Below are positions 24,153-36,240 of a stretch of 64,000 bases of DNA, piece by piece. Every line of letters begins with the position of its first letter. Within the stretch, counting starts at the first letter, position 1. Source of the stretch: Takashimella koratensis (Eukaryota > Basidiomycota > Tremellomycetes > Trichosporonales > Tetragoniomycetaceae); contig BCKT01000015.1 in assembly GCA_003116875.1 (NCBI GenBank), forward strand, positions 1 to 64,000. Reading direction: 5' to 3'. Made by a program: the position numbers and the translations under genes. Below the pieces are notes generated by a model. That model ran no database searches, was not told where the DNA came from, and saw only the letters and a list, made by a program, of their open reading frames with translations.

Positions 24153-25586
24153 ATGCCCCTCTCATCCACCTCCTCATCTCGCGTCGGGTGGTGGTGCTCC
24201 ATCCCACTCTACAACATCCCCGCGAGCTCCGGTGGCAAATGGCAAAACGCGTCGAGCTCAAGGCCGTCCCGCTCTCGCTGGGCCTTTGAAGACTCTGTCA
24301 CTCAGCCGGCCTGGACTGCAGAGGGCCAGGTCGCCACGCTGGGCTCAGTCAAGATCGATTCCGATGGTTCTGACATTGTTTGGAATTACTCCGATCGGTC
24401 ACTGAACGACGACGAAGAGATCGTCACGGCCCACACTACCGACTTGGAGTACTTCCCACCTTCTGACCTCATCACTTACTCCACCTATGTCTCGGCCCTC
24501 ACGCCCTTCTCTCACCCCATTTCTTTGGCCGACACCGAAGCTACAGCCGACGAGAACAACGACCTCTCCTTCGCCCTCGCGAACCACATTTCCACTACCA
24601 CCTCCACCCTCTCCTCCCAGTCCTACGACATCGACAACTTACACGACCGCCTCGCTTACTCCGAATCCATCAACTCCGCTCTCCTCGATACCTTCGACTC
24701 TCTCGTCCTCGAGAACACCCAGCTCTCCAGCCGGGCGGCGTCTCTTAGAAGGCGTGTCAGGAGTCTCGAGAGAAGAGATAGGGAGGTGGAGAGGTTTGTG
24801 GATGACCTGAGCGTGACGGTGGCTTGGCGTATGGGGCAGATGGATGACGAGGTGGACAGGCTGAGGAAGGAAGTGAGGAGGTTGACCATCTGTACGCGGT
24901 CAAGACGCACGTCACGCACATCGAGGAGGAGGAGGGAAGAGGTAGCATTGGACAATTCCATGGAGGACGAGGTCACGGGGGATGACTTCACAGAGCAGAG
25001 CGAGGGGTTAGTTGATGTGTCAGGCACGGAGACGGAAGTGGAACCGCCTCATGAACTTTCTGCGGTCTCCACTTCTTTCTCGGCTTCATCCCTTCCCGGA
25101 TATTCACGGTAAGCACGACTTCTGACTCTCTTACCCATCAACCCTCCCTTGAAGCTCTTTATTACAACACTAGCTGACGGCTCTGGCCCTTGGCCGCCCT
25201 TCGACGCAAACGACTTCCCCTCCCACCCTTCGAACACCGCCACCACCAACGATCGATCCAACATCATCGACCTCACCCACCACATCCGTTCCAACGTCAC
25301 TTCCAGCCCTCCTACCCCTCCCAGCCTCCAGAACACCCGGGTCACGACCCTTTCTTCTGCGCCCCCCTCCTCGGCCCAACAATGGACGTACGACCCCTCC
25401 GCCGTTGGTGCATTCGAACTACCCGCGGAGCCTGTCTATTCAGTCAGGCGGCAGAATTCGATCAATCGACCGCCACCGTACTCGCCTGTCGACCGACAGA
25501 TGTCAGCGGCCAGTTCGGTGCCAGAGGTGCTCAGAGGGGCGCCGCAGTGGCTACGACGCAGGTATCGAAGGAGGACCGGAAACTGA
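24153..25586 (+). CDS. Unknown coiled-coil protein with possible C-terminal PY motif
   Basis: Not recognised. Exon 1 from ATG 24153 (MPLSSTSSSRVGWWCSIPL) is about 319 codons. It is acidic and Ser/Thr-rich at first, then has a coiled coil (LHDRLAYSESINSALLDTF, LRRRVRSLERRDREVERF, MDDEVDRLRKEVRRL) and a basic Arg/Ser run. It reaches TAA at 25110-25112 directly after a good donor (GTAAGC at 25109). Splicing to the nearest acceptor (25173) also gives an immediate TGA. A second open stretch (25149-25586) looks coding and ends in a Pro-rich part with PPPYSP, a possible WW-domain ligand. Splicing 25109 to AG 25306 or 25324 would join the two in frame. Whether the protein ends at 25112 or includes the second part is unresolved. 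Confidence 0.5.
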
Positions 25587-26548
25587 TGATACCCTCCTTT
25601 CTTTCCAGTTACTTTCTGAGCTTTCCCTTTCCTCATTTACATCTCTCCTCTCCCATCGCCCATCTCCCTGCGCCCTTGTTCCTTCCCCACCCTCGACTCC
25701 CCTCTCTTTTCTTCCTTCGGCCCCCATCCTTTCATCCCACACTCACTGAAAGGACTTTTCACATCTCACATGTACACCTCCAACTCGTCCTCACTTCCCC
25801 ACCTTTGTATGCACATCGTTGTGCTCGTCTTCGACCAATGCACATTCTCACCCTTTCTTCATCTGCCCTTTTTCCGATATCCTTTGAGCGGGCTCTTACG
25901 CGTCAGAAGGCTACTCCGGTGCCCTCCCTCCTTCTGTCAAGTTTAAGCCGATAGAAATGGGACGCTTGAGAGCCGAAAACTGCTCTTTCGGAGGCATTTC
26001 TTTTCGCAGAATCGGGATAGAGGAGCTGTCGATCTGTCAGTCTGTCCATCTGACAAACCTTTCAGACACGTACTCACCGCTGAGAAACCTTTGACCCCGC
26101 CCTCTCCGACACGTCGGAACCAGACCTTCCGCTCACTCTTTGGTCCGTGACCTTGACCTCCCTGGCGAGGGGGAGATGCTCAATGTGTGCCCCTGATTGC
26201 GGAGGTGTTGGACTGTGAAAAGCAGTGAGAGGGGGTAGGGGAGGAGCAGTTTCAACCAACCCCGGGTTGAGGAATTGATATAAAAAGCATCCCGAGCCCG
26301 TCGTACCCTGTGGCCTTTTCTCAACATCCCTCCGCGCCTCTACCCACTCCATTGCACACCTCTACACCACTTCCCACAACCCCAGCCAAACCCATCACAA
26401 CCTACCCTCTCGCCAAACGCCTTCAATTTACTGGTTAGACTTTGGTGCATGACACTTATCGCCCGACTGGTATCAGACTCCATTCATTGAGATGAAATAA
26501 AACTCAGAGAGAGAGAGGAGGAGTAACAAGAAGATAGTGTGGATGTCT
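25587..26548. other. Intergenic region downstream of the coiled-coil gene and of the SDR gene
   Basis: About 0.96 kb, pyrimidine-rich at first. There are short TCTGTC repeats near 26030-26055 and TATATAAAA at 26277-26285. The latter would suit a plus-strand promoter, but no plus-strand gene follows; the SDR gene is on the other strand. No supported gene was seen. Confidence 0.4.
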
Positions 26549-27283
26549 TCAAAGCTGTGCCAAGCCGCCGTCAACGGCAAGCTCGCTAGCAGTCATGAAG
26601 CTGCTGTCCGGAGAAGCGAGAAACGCTGCGGCGGCTGCAATCTCCGAGGGTTCCGCCATGCGTTGGAGCGGGTTCATTGAGGCGAACACCTTTTGCCCTT
26701 CTTCACCCAGGGCGGCCTTGGCAAGCTCGGTCGCTGTCGGCCCAGGCGACAAGACGTTCACGCGAATACCGGTGCCCTTGAGATCCTCGGCCCATGTCCT
26801 CGCAAAGTTGCGTACCGCCGCCTTGCTCGCAGCATACGCAGTGAATGCCGGAGACCCGGTCGTACCCGCGCTAGAACCGGTGAGGATGATAGATCCTCCC
26901 TTGCCCATCAGCGGAAGAGCCTTCTGGACGGTAAAGACCGTGCCATTCACGTTGATGCTGAAGGTCTCATCGAGGTGCTCGGGGGTGATCTTGCCGAGAG
27001 GCAGCTGGCTCCCGGCTCCAGCATTGGCGAAAACGATATCCACTGTCCGGCGCTCGGCTTTGACCTCATCGTAGAGGCGGTCAAGGTCGTCGAGGTCTGT
27101 GACGGAACCCTTCACTCCGCGGGCGTTGGGACCGAGCTCGGCGATAGCGGCATCGAGTGCTTCCTGACGACGGCCGAAGATGAAGACGAACGCACCTTCC
27201 TCGATGAAGCGCTTAGCGGCAGCGAGACCGATACCGGTGGCGCCGCCGGTGATCACTGCAGTCTTTCCGTTGAGTCGGTTCAT
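26549..27283 (-). CDS. Intronless short-chain dehydrogenase/reductase
   Basis: One uninterrupted 244-codon frame, the usual size for a classical SDR. It shows the Rossmann TGGATGIG motif (TGxxxGIG, cofactor binding), FGRRQE after beta2, the NAG motif in FANAGAG, the catalytic Ser in LTGSSAG, and the catalytic YAASK (Y-x3-K). SPGPTATELA follows, and the C-terminal block ASELAVDGGLAQL matches bacterial-type SDRs. The Arg pair after beta2 suggests NADP(H) preference (inference). The substrate cannot be assigned. Unlike almost every neighbour it has no intron, and its motifs read like bacterial FabG-like SDRs, so horizontal acquisition is possible. It sits alone between gene-poor flanks. Confidence 0.88.
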   Translation of the reverse strand: MNRLNGKTAVITGGATGIGLAAAKRFIEEGAFVFIFGRRQEALDAAIAELGPNARGVKGSVTDLDDLDRLYDEVKAERRTVDIVFANAGAGSQLPLGKITPEHLDETFSINVNGTVFTVQKALPLMGKGGSIILTGSSAGTTGSPAFTAYAASKAAVRNFARTWAEDLKGTGIRVNVLSPGPTATELAKAALGEEGQKVFASMNPLQRMAEPSEIAAAAAFLASPDSSFMTASELAVDGGLAQL

Positions 27284-28728
27284 GTTAATGTCGCGTTGAG
27301 ACTAGGCAATTTATTATTAGCTAGAGTGCTTGTGATGAAAGCAGTGTGGAACTGTTGGAACAATGATTGGGTAGGGGGAAGGACGCGGCGTAGTGGGAAG
27401 GGATTGGGCGTCGAATACAGGAACGGAACTCAACCAAGAGCACTCACTGCTTCGGTGTGATTGGGTAAATAGCACTGGTGCTGGTGAAGAACGCATCCTT
27501 GCGACCGCATCGTTGCCCTTTTATATCGTCGCTTGCATGAGCGGGTTTCCCGGACTGACCTCTGCCGCCACATTCCCACGTTGCCTCCGAAATAAGCTTA
27601 TCAATCCAGCTGACAAATCACTTCGGCGGACAATTGGATCCGGCCTGCTACAAACAACCGGTCTGTGCGTTATCAATGACGACCTACCGCTCGATGATCC
27701 GCAAGTTCCGCTTACTAAGGCCGGCGGGTGTATGTAACTACGCTCCATTCACGGATCCGAGTTCATGACCAGACATTCCCCCATTGCCGACCTGTTCGGA
27801 TCCGACAGGGGCTATGAGCGGACGTCCGGTATCGAAACATCTGGTTATGTCGGATGATAGTATATGGACGTCCACGAAGCAGGCTCCAGCTCGTCATGGG
27901 ATGTGGAAAGCAGGCGATTCTTGGCGAAACTGCGGCTGGAGACAGCTCGGGCGCGCTGCGGCTGACAGCAAACAGGGGTGCCCGAGGCCATGCCGATTTC
28001 GCGCACGCTTGAGGCGCTCTCCTCCAACGGCTGGCAGATATACGCGCTAAAAGCGCAAAAACGCCGCACCGCAGAGGACCGTCAATAGCGGCAATCAGAT
28101 CAACCCGCTCCTCCGGGTGTGTGGACTATACACAACGCTTGGGTAACGACATAAAGGGATAGACTCTCCTTAGACGATGCGGACGTCAATGGAGGCATTT
28201 AAGTGCAGTTGCTACACGGGAGGGTCAAGATCAAAGGGTGACATGTCGCTCCAAGGAGCGGTCGTGTATTGACGGTTTTTTCATGCTCAGTGCTGCCAAT
28301 CAGCGGTCCAGGCCTTCAATGAGCCAGTCCTATCCATTAATCACGATGGACAAGGCAATCTGGAGAGTTGGGTAACCTTTTTCCTCGCGTGCTTGGTACG
28401 TGTTGCAGCCAAGAAAAAGCAAAGCTTGCCATCTAAGGCTGGTGTACAGCTGTCCGATTCGGATCCCTTGTGGACTGTCTAATCCATGTCAAGTGCAAAC
28501 ATGGACAAAGCAACAAAGGAAATCATCTCAAGGGTCAAAGGAAACCTGATTGAGAGGCTGGATTATAGAGGGTCGTTTGTCTAGCAAGATTAGGACTGAT
28601 TTCGGAGGAGTGCTCGGCAAGATATAAATAACGCCGACTGATCGTGTTTTTCTCACCCGACACCAAGCACTTTCATAATTCAATTCTACTTGCACCAAAT
28701 CGTGTTAACCCACTCAGCTTTTAGCGGA
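27284..28728. other. 1.4 kb intergenic region
   Basis: Divergent promoter space between the SDR gene and coiled-coil twin 1. Only short, unconvincing ORFs were seen. The motif GTCAAAGG/ATCAAAGG occurs near 28230 and 28535 and again upstream of twin 2 near 30271; its meaning is unknown. No transposon termini were recognised. Confidence 0.45.
28623..28630 (+). promoter_or_regulatory. TATA box of coiled-coil twin 1
   Basis: TATAAATA, 106 bp upstream of the ATG at 28729. An equivalent box sits at nearly the same distance upstream of the neighbouring twin gene. Confidence 0.7.
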
Positions 28729-29762
28729 ATGAACTATTATGATCGAACGCCCTTTGAGCGCCGATCCGATGCGTACACCAAGGTTAACGTCAATAGACCT
28801 TTACATTCGCATGCCGACACTGCAGCAGGAAATGATTCGTCATTTGGATTGCGCAATCCGGTGTCATCGGCAACCAATGGATTGTGCAATAACGATAACT
28901 CTGACTTCTTAACCATGAAGGAAACAGTCCGTGGGCTTGAGAGGGATTTGGCTGCAACCGAACGGGATCTTCATCAGATGACGACCGATAGTTCAAGAAC
29001 CAGGACGGACGTAAAGCTCATCAAGTGGCGCCTGGACAGTATGGACACGAGGTTCGGGGATCTGAAAAGTCAGGTCGAAACTACCGCAATGATTGCACAG
29101 AACAATGCTACTCTCGTCCAGCAGTTGACCCTGTTGCTTGCGGGTATGCAATTCCAGATGATTACAAACCAACAGCAGCAAATCGCGGCTCTCATCAACA
29201 TGCACCTGGGCGAAGACACCGATTTGGGATCAGAAGGGCAGGCAGTTGACCTCGACAACTTGGTTCCAGGCTTCACAACCTCCGAAACCCAGTGCAAGGA
29301 CCTCAAGGGCGAAGGTTCCAGTGGTCTTGTCGCTGATGACTCGGACCATACGATGAGCAACGAGCCGTGAGTAATAGGTTCCATCCGATATACTTCAAGT
29401 CCTTTTGGCTCTCTATCGCTTTGCTTTTTTAGACACTGACAACCTTCAGATACGAACAGAAAGTGTACATCAACGTCGATCCCAACCCCGACTGGGTCGA
29501 AGTGACGGGCTTTCAACCCCCGGTGGATACGGCGGGAAGCCATGGAACTGGACAAGGCTGGTCTCAGGGCCCCCAAAGATCATTCGAGCCCAATGCGGCG
29601 TTTGGTGGAGGTCGGTACGCTCAGAACACCTCGACCAGTATCTCGCTTGGAGATTACACCGCCGATCAGGAATGGGCCATTCGTGACTTCCTCTCTCGGA
29701 GGCCTCCTAGTCACGGGGGGGTTCAACCACCAACATCCACTTGGTATCGATCACAACAGTGA
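28729..29762 (+). CDS. Unknown coiled-coil protein, twin 1
   Basis: Not recognised. Two exons (28729-29366, 29450-29762), about 316 aa. ATG 28729 is used: MNYYDRTPFERRSDAYTKV. The first exon contains a coiled coil (LERDLAATERDLHQM, LIKWRLDSMDTRFGDLKSQV) and a Leu/Gln-rich helix (LVQQLTLLLAGMQFQ, NQQQQIAALI). The second exon is Gly/Ser/Pro/Tyr-rich and disordered, with VYINVDPNPDWVEVTGFQ at its start. No signal peptide or enzyme motif is seen. It shares layout with the next gene: TATA box about 105 bp before the ATG, start context GAATGAAC, a coiled-coil exon, one phase-2 intron in an acidic Asp/Ser-rich stretch, and a disordered second exon. Confidence 0.65.
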
Positions 29763-30721
29763 TGAAGGAGCTACCCATCGCGATAGCTTACCTCCTTTAG
29801 AGCCTGCTCCCAATCCCGTCGGCCTTTGTCAACGATTTGCTCTGTCATCCTATCTTGTGGCGTTGCTCCACCTGCGATGAGTACTTTGCCTCTTTCGTCC
29901 TTCGTATGCCCATTTGTATATGCACGCTTTTTCATAATGCAGTGTTACCGTATGTCCCGCCTTGGATATCATATCCTCTTGCTTGGCAAGCATTGTCGCT
30001 CCAATGTTGCCGCTCCGCAATCAGCAGCTGGTGCTGGTTGTGGGACAAAGGGTTTCTCAGCGGTCTCTCCATTCTTCTCTGCATGGCTCTTGCACTGAGG
30101 GGCCCGCCTGCGTGTGAACCTCCTCGGCCAACTCTTTGACGAGAGGTAGTGCGCTCATTGGTCGACTGCCACCCATCTCACCCGATGCTCGCTAGTGCTC
30201 GTTCGAAAGGAAAGAACATGTCGATCCCCGTGGTGTAGGCGGCTTACTGTATACCCACCAACCTTTACCGGTCAAAGGGTATTTCAAGGAAAGCTCAAAC
30301 CCGTTGTCGCCAGGTTTCCTTTCATTCTTATCTTATGACAGGAGCTGCAACAACCGTGAACAGCCGGTTGTTCCATCCTTTCAACACTCTGTGCGAGCTA
30401 ACACAGTTGCCCAGATCATCCGTTGTAGTCTTGGCGCGTTGGGCAACCTTTGTGGCGCATGCTCAGTCGCATGGCCGGAGGAGTCCATTGTCTACCCGGC
30501 GAACGGTCAACGGAGTGTGCGTTGAAGGGTTGGGACATTTGACGAGGAGTCGAGTTGTGCGCGGGTGTACATCCGGTCCGTAGCCGGGGTATGCTACTCT
30601 GTGACCTTTCTCGATGATATAAATAGCAGAGAGTGGATGAGTCGTAGCCTTTTGTCTACAACAGATCCTCAACAATCTCTCAATCCTCACAGCAACATTA
30701 CACCTCGCAGTCTTCTCCAGA
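29763..30721. other. Intergenic region between the coiled-coil twins
   Basis: About 0.96 kb. It holds the 3' UTR of twin 1 and the promoter of twin 2. No supported ORF was seen. Confidence 0.5.
30618..30625 (+). promoter_or_regulatory. TATA box of coiled-coil twin 2
   Basis: TATAAATA, 104 bp upstream of the ATG at 30722. The preceding bases (GA) match those before the twin 1 box. Confidence 0.7.
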
Positions 30722-32082
30722 ATGAACGACCTTATGACAGACAGTTACTTGAGTAACTATGAGCAGAGGCCCACTACCATTCGCTCTCGCAGGGACATGA
30801 AAGCGTCGGCTCCCGGCGAACCAAGGATCATCCGCTCCGATGGCTCAAAGGGGCGTGACCCTCACGATTATGAGGTTGACTCTGAAAGCCCGACTGCTTT
30901 GCAGCAGTTGGCGCAAAGAGTGTATGATTTCACTGAAGAGGTCTCGACTTTGAACTCGAGGTTTAGCTATATCAAGTCACGGGTCTACTGGCTGCTTGAT
31001 ACTGTCAATGGGACACGAGATGGAGAAGGACTCCTTTCCCGTCTGTCCAAGCTCGAAGTCGCTTCTGATAACCAGTCTGAGAACATCAAGAACGCCGTTA
31101 ATGTTGCGACGAAAGCAAAAGAAGACGTCACATCGACTTTACACGGCAACTTGGCTACAAACCTGGAGAATCAGAAAACCTTTTTGAACCTGACAAACAG
31201 GCTCGGTGAACTTGAGAAACTGGCAGCTCTGTTGGAAATGAAGGCTAGACAGGGAGGTTTTGAGAACTTGGCTGCAGCCTTATCGCAAGTGAAGATTCAA
31301 AAGGATGATGCTGATTCGAGCTCAGGGGATATCGATGACGAGTGAGTATCATCTTTCTACCTCCACGGATATGGAAACCCTCAGTCTGGGCATGCCTCAC
31401 CTACCTCTTCGATGTGGATGCTGACTTCTTTTCCAGCACGCCCGCAACAACGCCGGTAAATGGGCTCGATGCACCCGTCCACTTGGACACAGGAATGGGA
31501 ATGAGGCCCGACGTCGAAACCGTTACCGTGACCCGGGTTCCCGACTTCACTTCGAATGAACAGCACATCCATACCTCCCAGCTCAGCAACTTCGCCAGCA
31601 GTTCCGCCGTTAATGGACCCCTTCCGCCCCCGACCCAGTTCCTCCGCAGTGATCCGGGACTCGGGTCCGGACCCGGTACGAGATACGGTCTGCAGACCTC
31701 GCACTTCATGCCCCAGGCTGGACTTCGTACACGCGGAGCTGATACTCGTGCGCAAGACATCATCCCGGTAACCGAGGACAAGGGTAGAATCAATCGCGAA
31801 TACTCTTACAACCCTGATCAAATCAGCTCTAGCCAGGAAGCGGGGTCCTATATTGACAAGAGGTCCAACGTGATGGCCTTCATGGACCCCCAGACTGTCG
31901 TCCCTGTGACGACGAAAGATGACTTTGCTCATCTCCTGCAGACCACGAAAGGTGAGCCTCACTACGGCGCAACTCAATACAGCGAGACCGCCATGTACCC
32001 AAAGCCGGACTCGACTTTTAACACAGTACTGAAAGGCACTGCTCGTATGGACAACATCCCGGTCTCTGAGGCGGGCTGGTAG
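30722..32082 (+). CDS. Unknown coiled-coil protein, twin 2
   Basis: Not recognised. Two exons (30722-31341, 31437-32082), about 421 aa. The first exon starts MNDLMTDSYLSNYEQRP and holds coiled-coil segments (LQQLAQRVYDFTEEVSTLN, LLSRLSKLEVASDN, LTNRLGELEKLAALLEMKA). It ends in an acidic DADSSSGDIDD run where the GTGAGT intron sits. The second exon is Pro/Thr/Gly-rich and disordered, ending NIPVSEAGW. Architecture and promoter spacing resemble twin 1, but sequence identity looks low, so old duplication or convergent layout are both possible. No catalytic or membrane motifs were seen. Confidence 0.65.
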
Positions 32083-32320
32083 CCCACTCGAGTTGGGTCA
32101 AGCCAAGTTCAGCCTCGTTCACCAAGGTTTTCTCTTATTCTCATTGTGGATTGACGTTAACCAAGCAGTTCTCAATGCCTCTCTTACTTTGCTTCCCTGT
32201 GCAGTCTCCCATCTGCCTGCTATATCTGCGACTCCTTATGTAGTAAACATGCATGTGATGATGACAACTACCAAACCTTAATCAACGACACAGCCCTGAC
32301 TAGCCATCTTTACCCACCGC

Positions 32321-35300
32321 TCACTCCCTCATCCATGTCCCACCACAAACACAGCTAACCCTCCACAATCTGACCCATGCCGACCAAGGCGACGCCACAT
32401 CCCCTCTCATCGTATTCTGAACAACCAACGCCGTTCGGTACCCACACCTATCGCAACGTGCTTTCGGTCCTCGATCAGGCAAGGGCGCAAACGTGACGCC
32501 GTCGATCTCGGGCTCATCCTCGATCGAAGGAGCGAGGAAGAGCGCGGAAGGGGAAGGGATGGAGTTGGTGATTTGAGGGATGATGGAGGATATGGGGTCG
32601 GTGCGGAATGTAATCAGTGATTCCTCGAGAGTCGAAGGGGGTAGAGGGCCTGGATAATAGAGTGTGTTAGTCAACTGAGCATGGATATTAGGAATGATCA
32701 ACGTACCATGGTTGATAGACCGGAGTGTCTCGCGCCACATATTCAAATCTACAGCTTCACGGAGCAAGATATCCTCGACTCGCTCTTTGGCGACCGAAGT
32801 AACTCGGGGATCTCGAGCGAGGAGCATGCTAGCTGTTGGAGGGAGGATGGGGCGCTCGAGAGTGCTGATAAACTTGGCGTACTGGTCGAGACGGTCCAGG
32901 AGGTCGATGAGAAGGCGACGGATCATCGGGTGGACAACGAATATCAGGGACGATTCTGTGATTCGGGAGAGAGATGAGTCAGCGATACGTAATGGGTCAG
33001 GCAGATTGGACGAGACCATGCCGCAGGACTCACCACCACGAGCACAGGCTGGGACATCACCGATTCGCCAATCTGCAAACGGTTGCTCCAAGATGGCGTC
33101 ACGGAGCAGCTTGCCCATGGTGACGACTGACCACTCAAACACATCGACAAGGTTCCACACAGAGTCTGTAGAGTAGCATATCAGCTCTGTGCTAATTTCG
33201 CCAGAAAGGTGATAGCACGTAACGGTGGCCACTCACTTAGGTCAAACGTGCCCGACGGGGTAGCCACGAGCTGAAAGACGCGGCACGCTTCGATGATACG
33301 GACCAACTCCACAGCTAAGCCTAGACGAGAGTCTTTGATCATACTGATAGGTATTGATCAGCTGGTCTGCAAACAATCTCTAGCTGAACCAAACCCACCT
33401 CCATACAGCGATCTGCGCTCGAAGCACTTGGTTCACCCGACCTCTTGCCCGAACCAATTCATGCACTTTCCGAATAACCTTCTCTCCCAAATCTGTCGAG
33501 TATGCGTCAGCTTTGTGACACTCAGACGTCCCCCAACAGCTTTACGGTCACTCACCTTTCCGGTCCTTTGCCGTGGCCACTAGGCCAAAAGCAGCTCGAA
33601 CTGTATCTGACCAGTCGACCTCTTGTTTCATGGCAGCGAAGATCGTATTCGCCGCGCGAGTTGCTATTCTTTCTACTCCTTTCTCCCCTTTCAAACCCAT
33701 CAGCTGCTTCACTTCCTTGCTCCCCTTCCCACCACGAAGTCCCATATCCGCTCTACTCACTAGACATGTCGGGACTGGGCACGAGTAACGCATCGAATGC
33801 GTTATCACCAGCAATCGCCAACAGACCGAGTCCACCACGCAGGACGCCCTGGCTCGGGAAGAGCGAAACCCGGCCGTACACTTGTGGTTTGAGTAGACGC
33901 TGTTCGCCGACTACAGGCCAAGTCGAGCTCGATTTGCTGAAGTCTAAATATGTCGCGATTGGACCTCGAGGTGTGGAAAGCAAAGCGACGGCAAGGGTAT
34001 GGGGCGGGACGTCTGGGAGGTACGAGAGAGCGAGGACGGTGGTTTCATCAGGCGCCGTAAAGGTCTTTGTCGATTCAAGGCCGGTGATCTGGGGCAAGAG
34101 ACAGAGTAGTCAGCAATGTAGGCTGGATATGGTATCCCAGAGGAGATGAAAGTATCCATTTACGTCAACTCACCCAGCGTCGTTGTGTGGTCTCGCCTTG
34201 ACCTGTCCCAACCTCTCCAAACGCGCCAATGACATCGATCTCGCCGTGGCTGAGCTGAACAACTTCGACCCTCGCTCGAGCCTTCTCCGATATCCCCGAC
34301 GCTGCAAGCATCATGGTCAGCATAGCTGCAATGTGGACGACAGAATGGAAAAGAGACATGGGGAGAGAATTTCCGAGAACGACACTTACGCCTATCAGTG
34401 TATGTGAGGATGACGCTTACTGCTTCCTCAACTGCGGCCAGACTATGACTCCCGTTCTCGCCGTTGGACTGGGCGCTGGTCCCGTTAGGAGCGGGAGGGA
34501 GAGGCGATTTGATAAATGCAACGTGTTCGAGTGTGGAGACTACGTTATCGCGGTAAAGCCTGGGCGCGGGCGGGAGGAGGGTTACATCGAGATCTGCGGT
34601 TGGAGGTCAAATCAGCATGATTTTATTTAACACCCTTTTGCTTCCTCTATCTGCTTTCTACAACGATCAAAGGGATTCTCAAAACCCCTACTCACAGATG
34701 TTACCGGTGAGGTCTCTCCCCACGTCCACGCGAATAAAACTGACAACCCCGTCCTTCTCGAGCGCGATCCATACACCTTGACTTCCACTAACGAGCGAAG
34801 TCCATGCCCTATCTGCCCTTCGGGGTGGGCGGGGGTTGACCGGTGTGTTGTGGTCGACGCGACAGCTGGTTTCGAGTGAACAGCGCAGGGCCGGAATCGT
34901 CCATTGTACCGCTGGGACGGGAGCGGATGCGATGGGGACAGGTTGGGGGTACATGAGGAGAAGCTGGTTGTCCGTGACTACGAGTGCGGTAGGACCTTGG
35001 TCAGGAGCATGAGAGGCTAATGGACGAGGACCAAGAGGCGGTGCTCGGCCTTGTTTGTTTCGGTATGTGCTCGCAGTGTCGGTTGAAGATACGCCAGCGT
35101 CCAGGTGCGTTCTCGGTGGGTAGAGGAACTGGATGGCAAGTGGGACCGAAGACATGGACTGAGACGCTTGCGGCATGATCGTAAGTGGAGTAGTCGAGGG
35201 CGACAACATCCCTGTTTTCGTATAGACAAAGATCTTCCCGACTTCGCCTTCCAGCCTCGATGTGTGGTCTGGCATCTTGAGGAAAGTAAGCATCCATTCT

Positions 35301-35674
35301 CCGTCGGGTGAGACGGCGCCGATCCCTTGCTCGTTTGTCACTGGTGCGAGGGGTACACGGCGCGGTCGGACGCCCTCCGAGGCGAAGACGGACGAGAGGC
35401 GGTGGTGACCCCCATCTGCGGGCGGGTAGATGAGGGTAGAAGAGAGCGGGTCGAACGCGGCCGAGGGGAAATGGATGAGAGAGGTAGTAGAGAGTCGAGA
35501 GAGGCGGAGAAGGCGTTTCTGTGCTGATCGGGAAGATTCAGCGAGCTGGGACGGATCGAGGGACTCGGGAGGGTCGGGAGGAGATGTAGGGGAGGTAGGG
35601 GAGGAGTCGGCGGAGACAGGGTAGGCGACGGGAGTGGGCTCAACGGAGCCGTTTGGGGCCGGGTCGTCGACCAT
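32321..35674 (-). CDS. MED16: Mediator complex subunit 16
   Basis: About 950 aa over several exons; tail-module subunit of Mediator, the nuclear RNA polymerase II co-activator. The N-terminal half (MVDDPAPNGSVEPTP from 35674) is a beta-propeller-like region with repeated short beta segments (GEWMLTFLKMPDHTSRLEG, TALVVTDNQLLLMYPQ, QGVWIALEKDGVVSFIRVD). The C-terminal half is helical (VHPMIRRLLIDLLDRLDQY). It ends with a Cys cluster, RCDRCGYRT ... RVSCVCGGTWMRE, two C-x2-C/C-x-C pairs matching the closing zinc-like motif of metazoan MED16. An ATG at 35809 is also in frame, but the codons between are low-complexity leader; 35674 is preferred. Exon borders in the middle were followed only approximately. 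Confidence 0.85.
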
Positions 35675-36240
35675 GGTGAGGATGGAGGTCGGGGTGGAGA
35701 GGGAGACACACAAAGGCAAAGAAAGGTAAAGACGGAGATGGGTTGGTCCGAATCTTGTTGTCGGATATGAGCATCCTGCAGAGTAAATACAGGGACGTAT
35801 TTTAGTCATCTTCAGTCACCGATGACAGTAGGAGCTTGCCATACTCTCCCTTGTCACGACATCTCTCTTTCTCTCTTCATTCTTTGCATCATTGCATTAG
35901 GTCATTAAAGTAGGTAGATGAGATTCCAAGCGGCGAGAGAAGAAGAGATGAAGCAGGAGACAGAAGCCAAGGCAAGCAATACGCAAGATAGAAGTCGAGC
36001 GGAGCTGAAAACGAGCACAAGCTTGATGCAAGTATTCCCATTCAGCATCCCGGATATCGATCGACAACCGGCTACGATCCACGCTTATCCCGCTTCCACC
36101 GACTCGAGCATCTTCACAACCTTTGAACAAGAGACAATAGACAGGATTCATCGTTTTCGATATGGGTTTTTTTCATGTTTTCTTTTTCTTTCAAAGTGGG
36201 TCGTTAAAATCGTGAGAAGAAATCGAGCGGGTCGTTGCGC
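35675..36240. other. Promoter of MED16 and 3' region of the RTA1-like gene
   Basis: About 570 bp. T-rich stretches near 36165-36190 could serve 3' end formation. No gene was recognised. Confidence 0.5.

Noticed and set aside
29070..29576. 168-codon antisense frame over coiled-coil twin 1
   Set aside because: Shadow of the sense exons and crosses their intron; no independent support.
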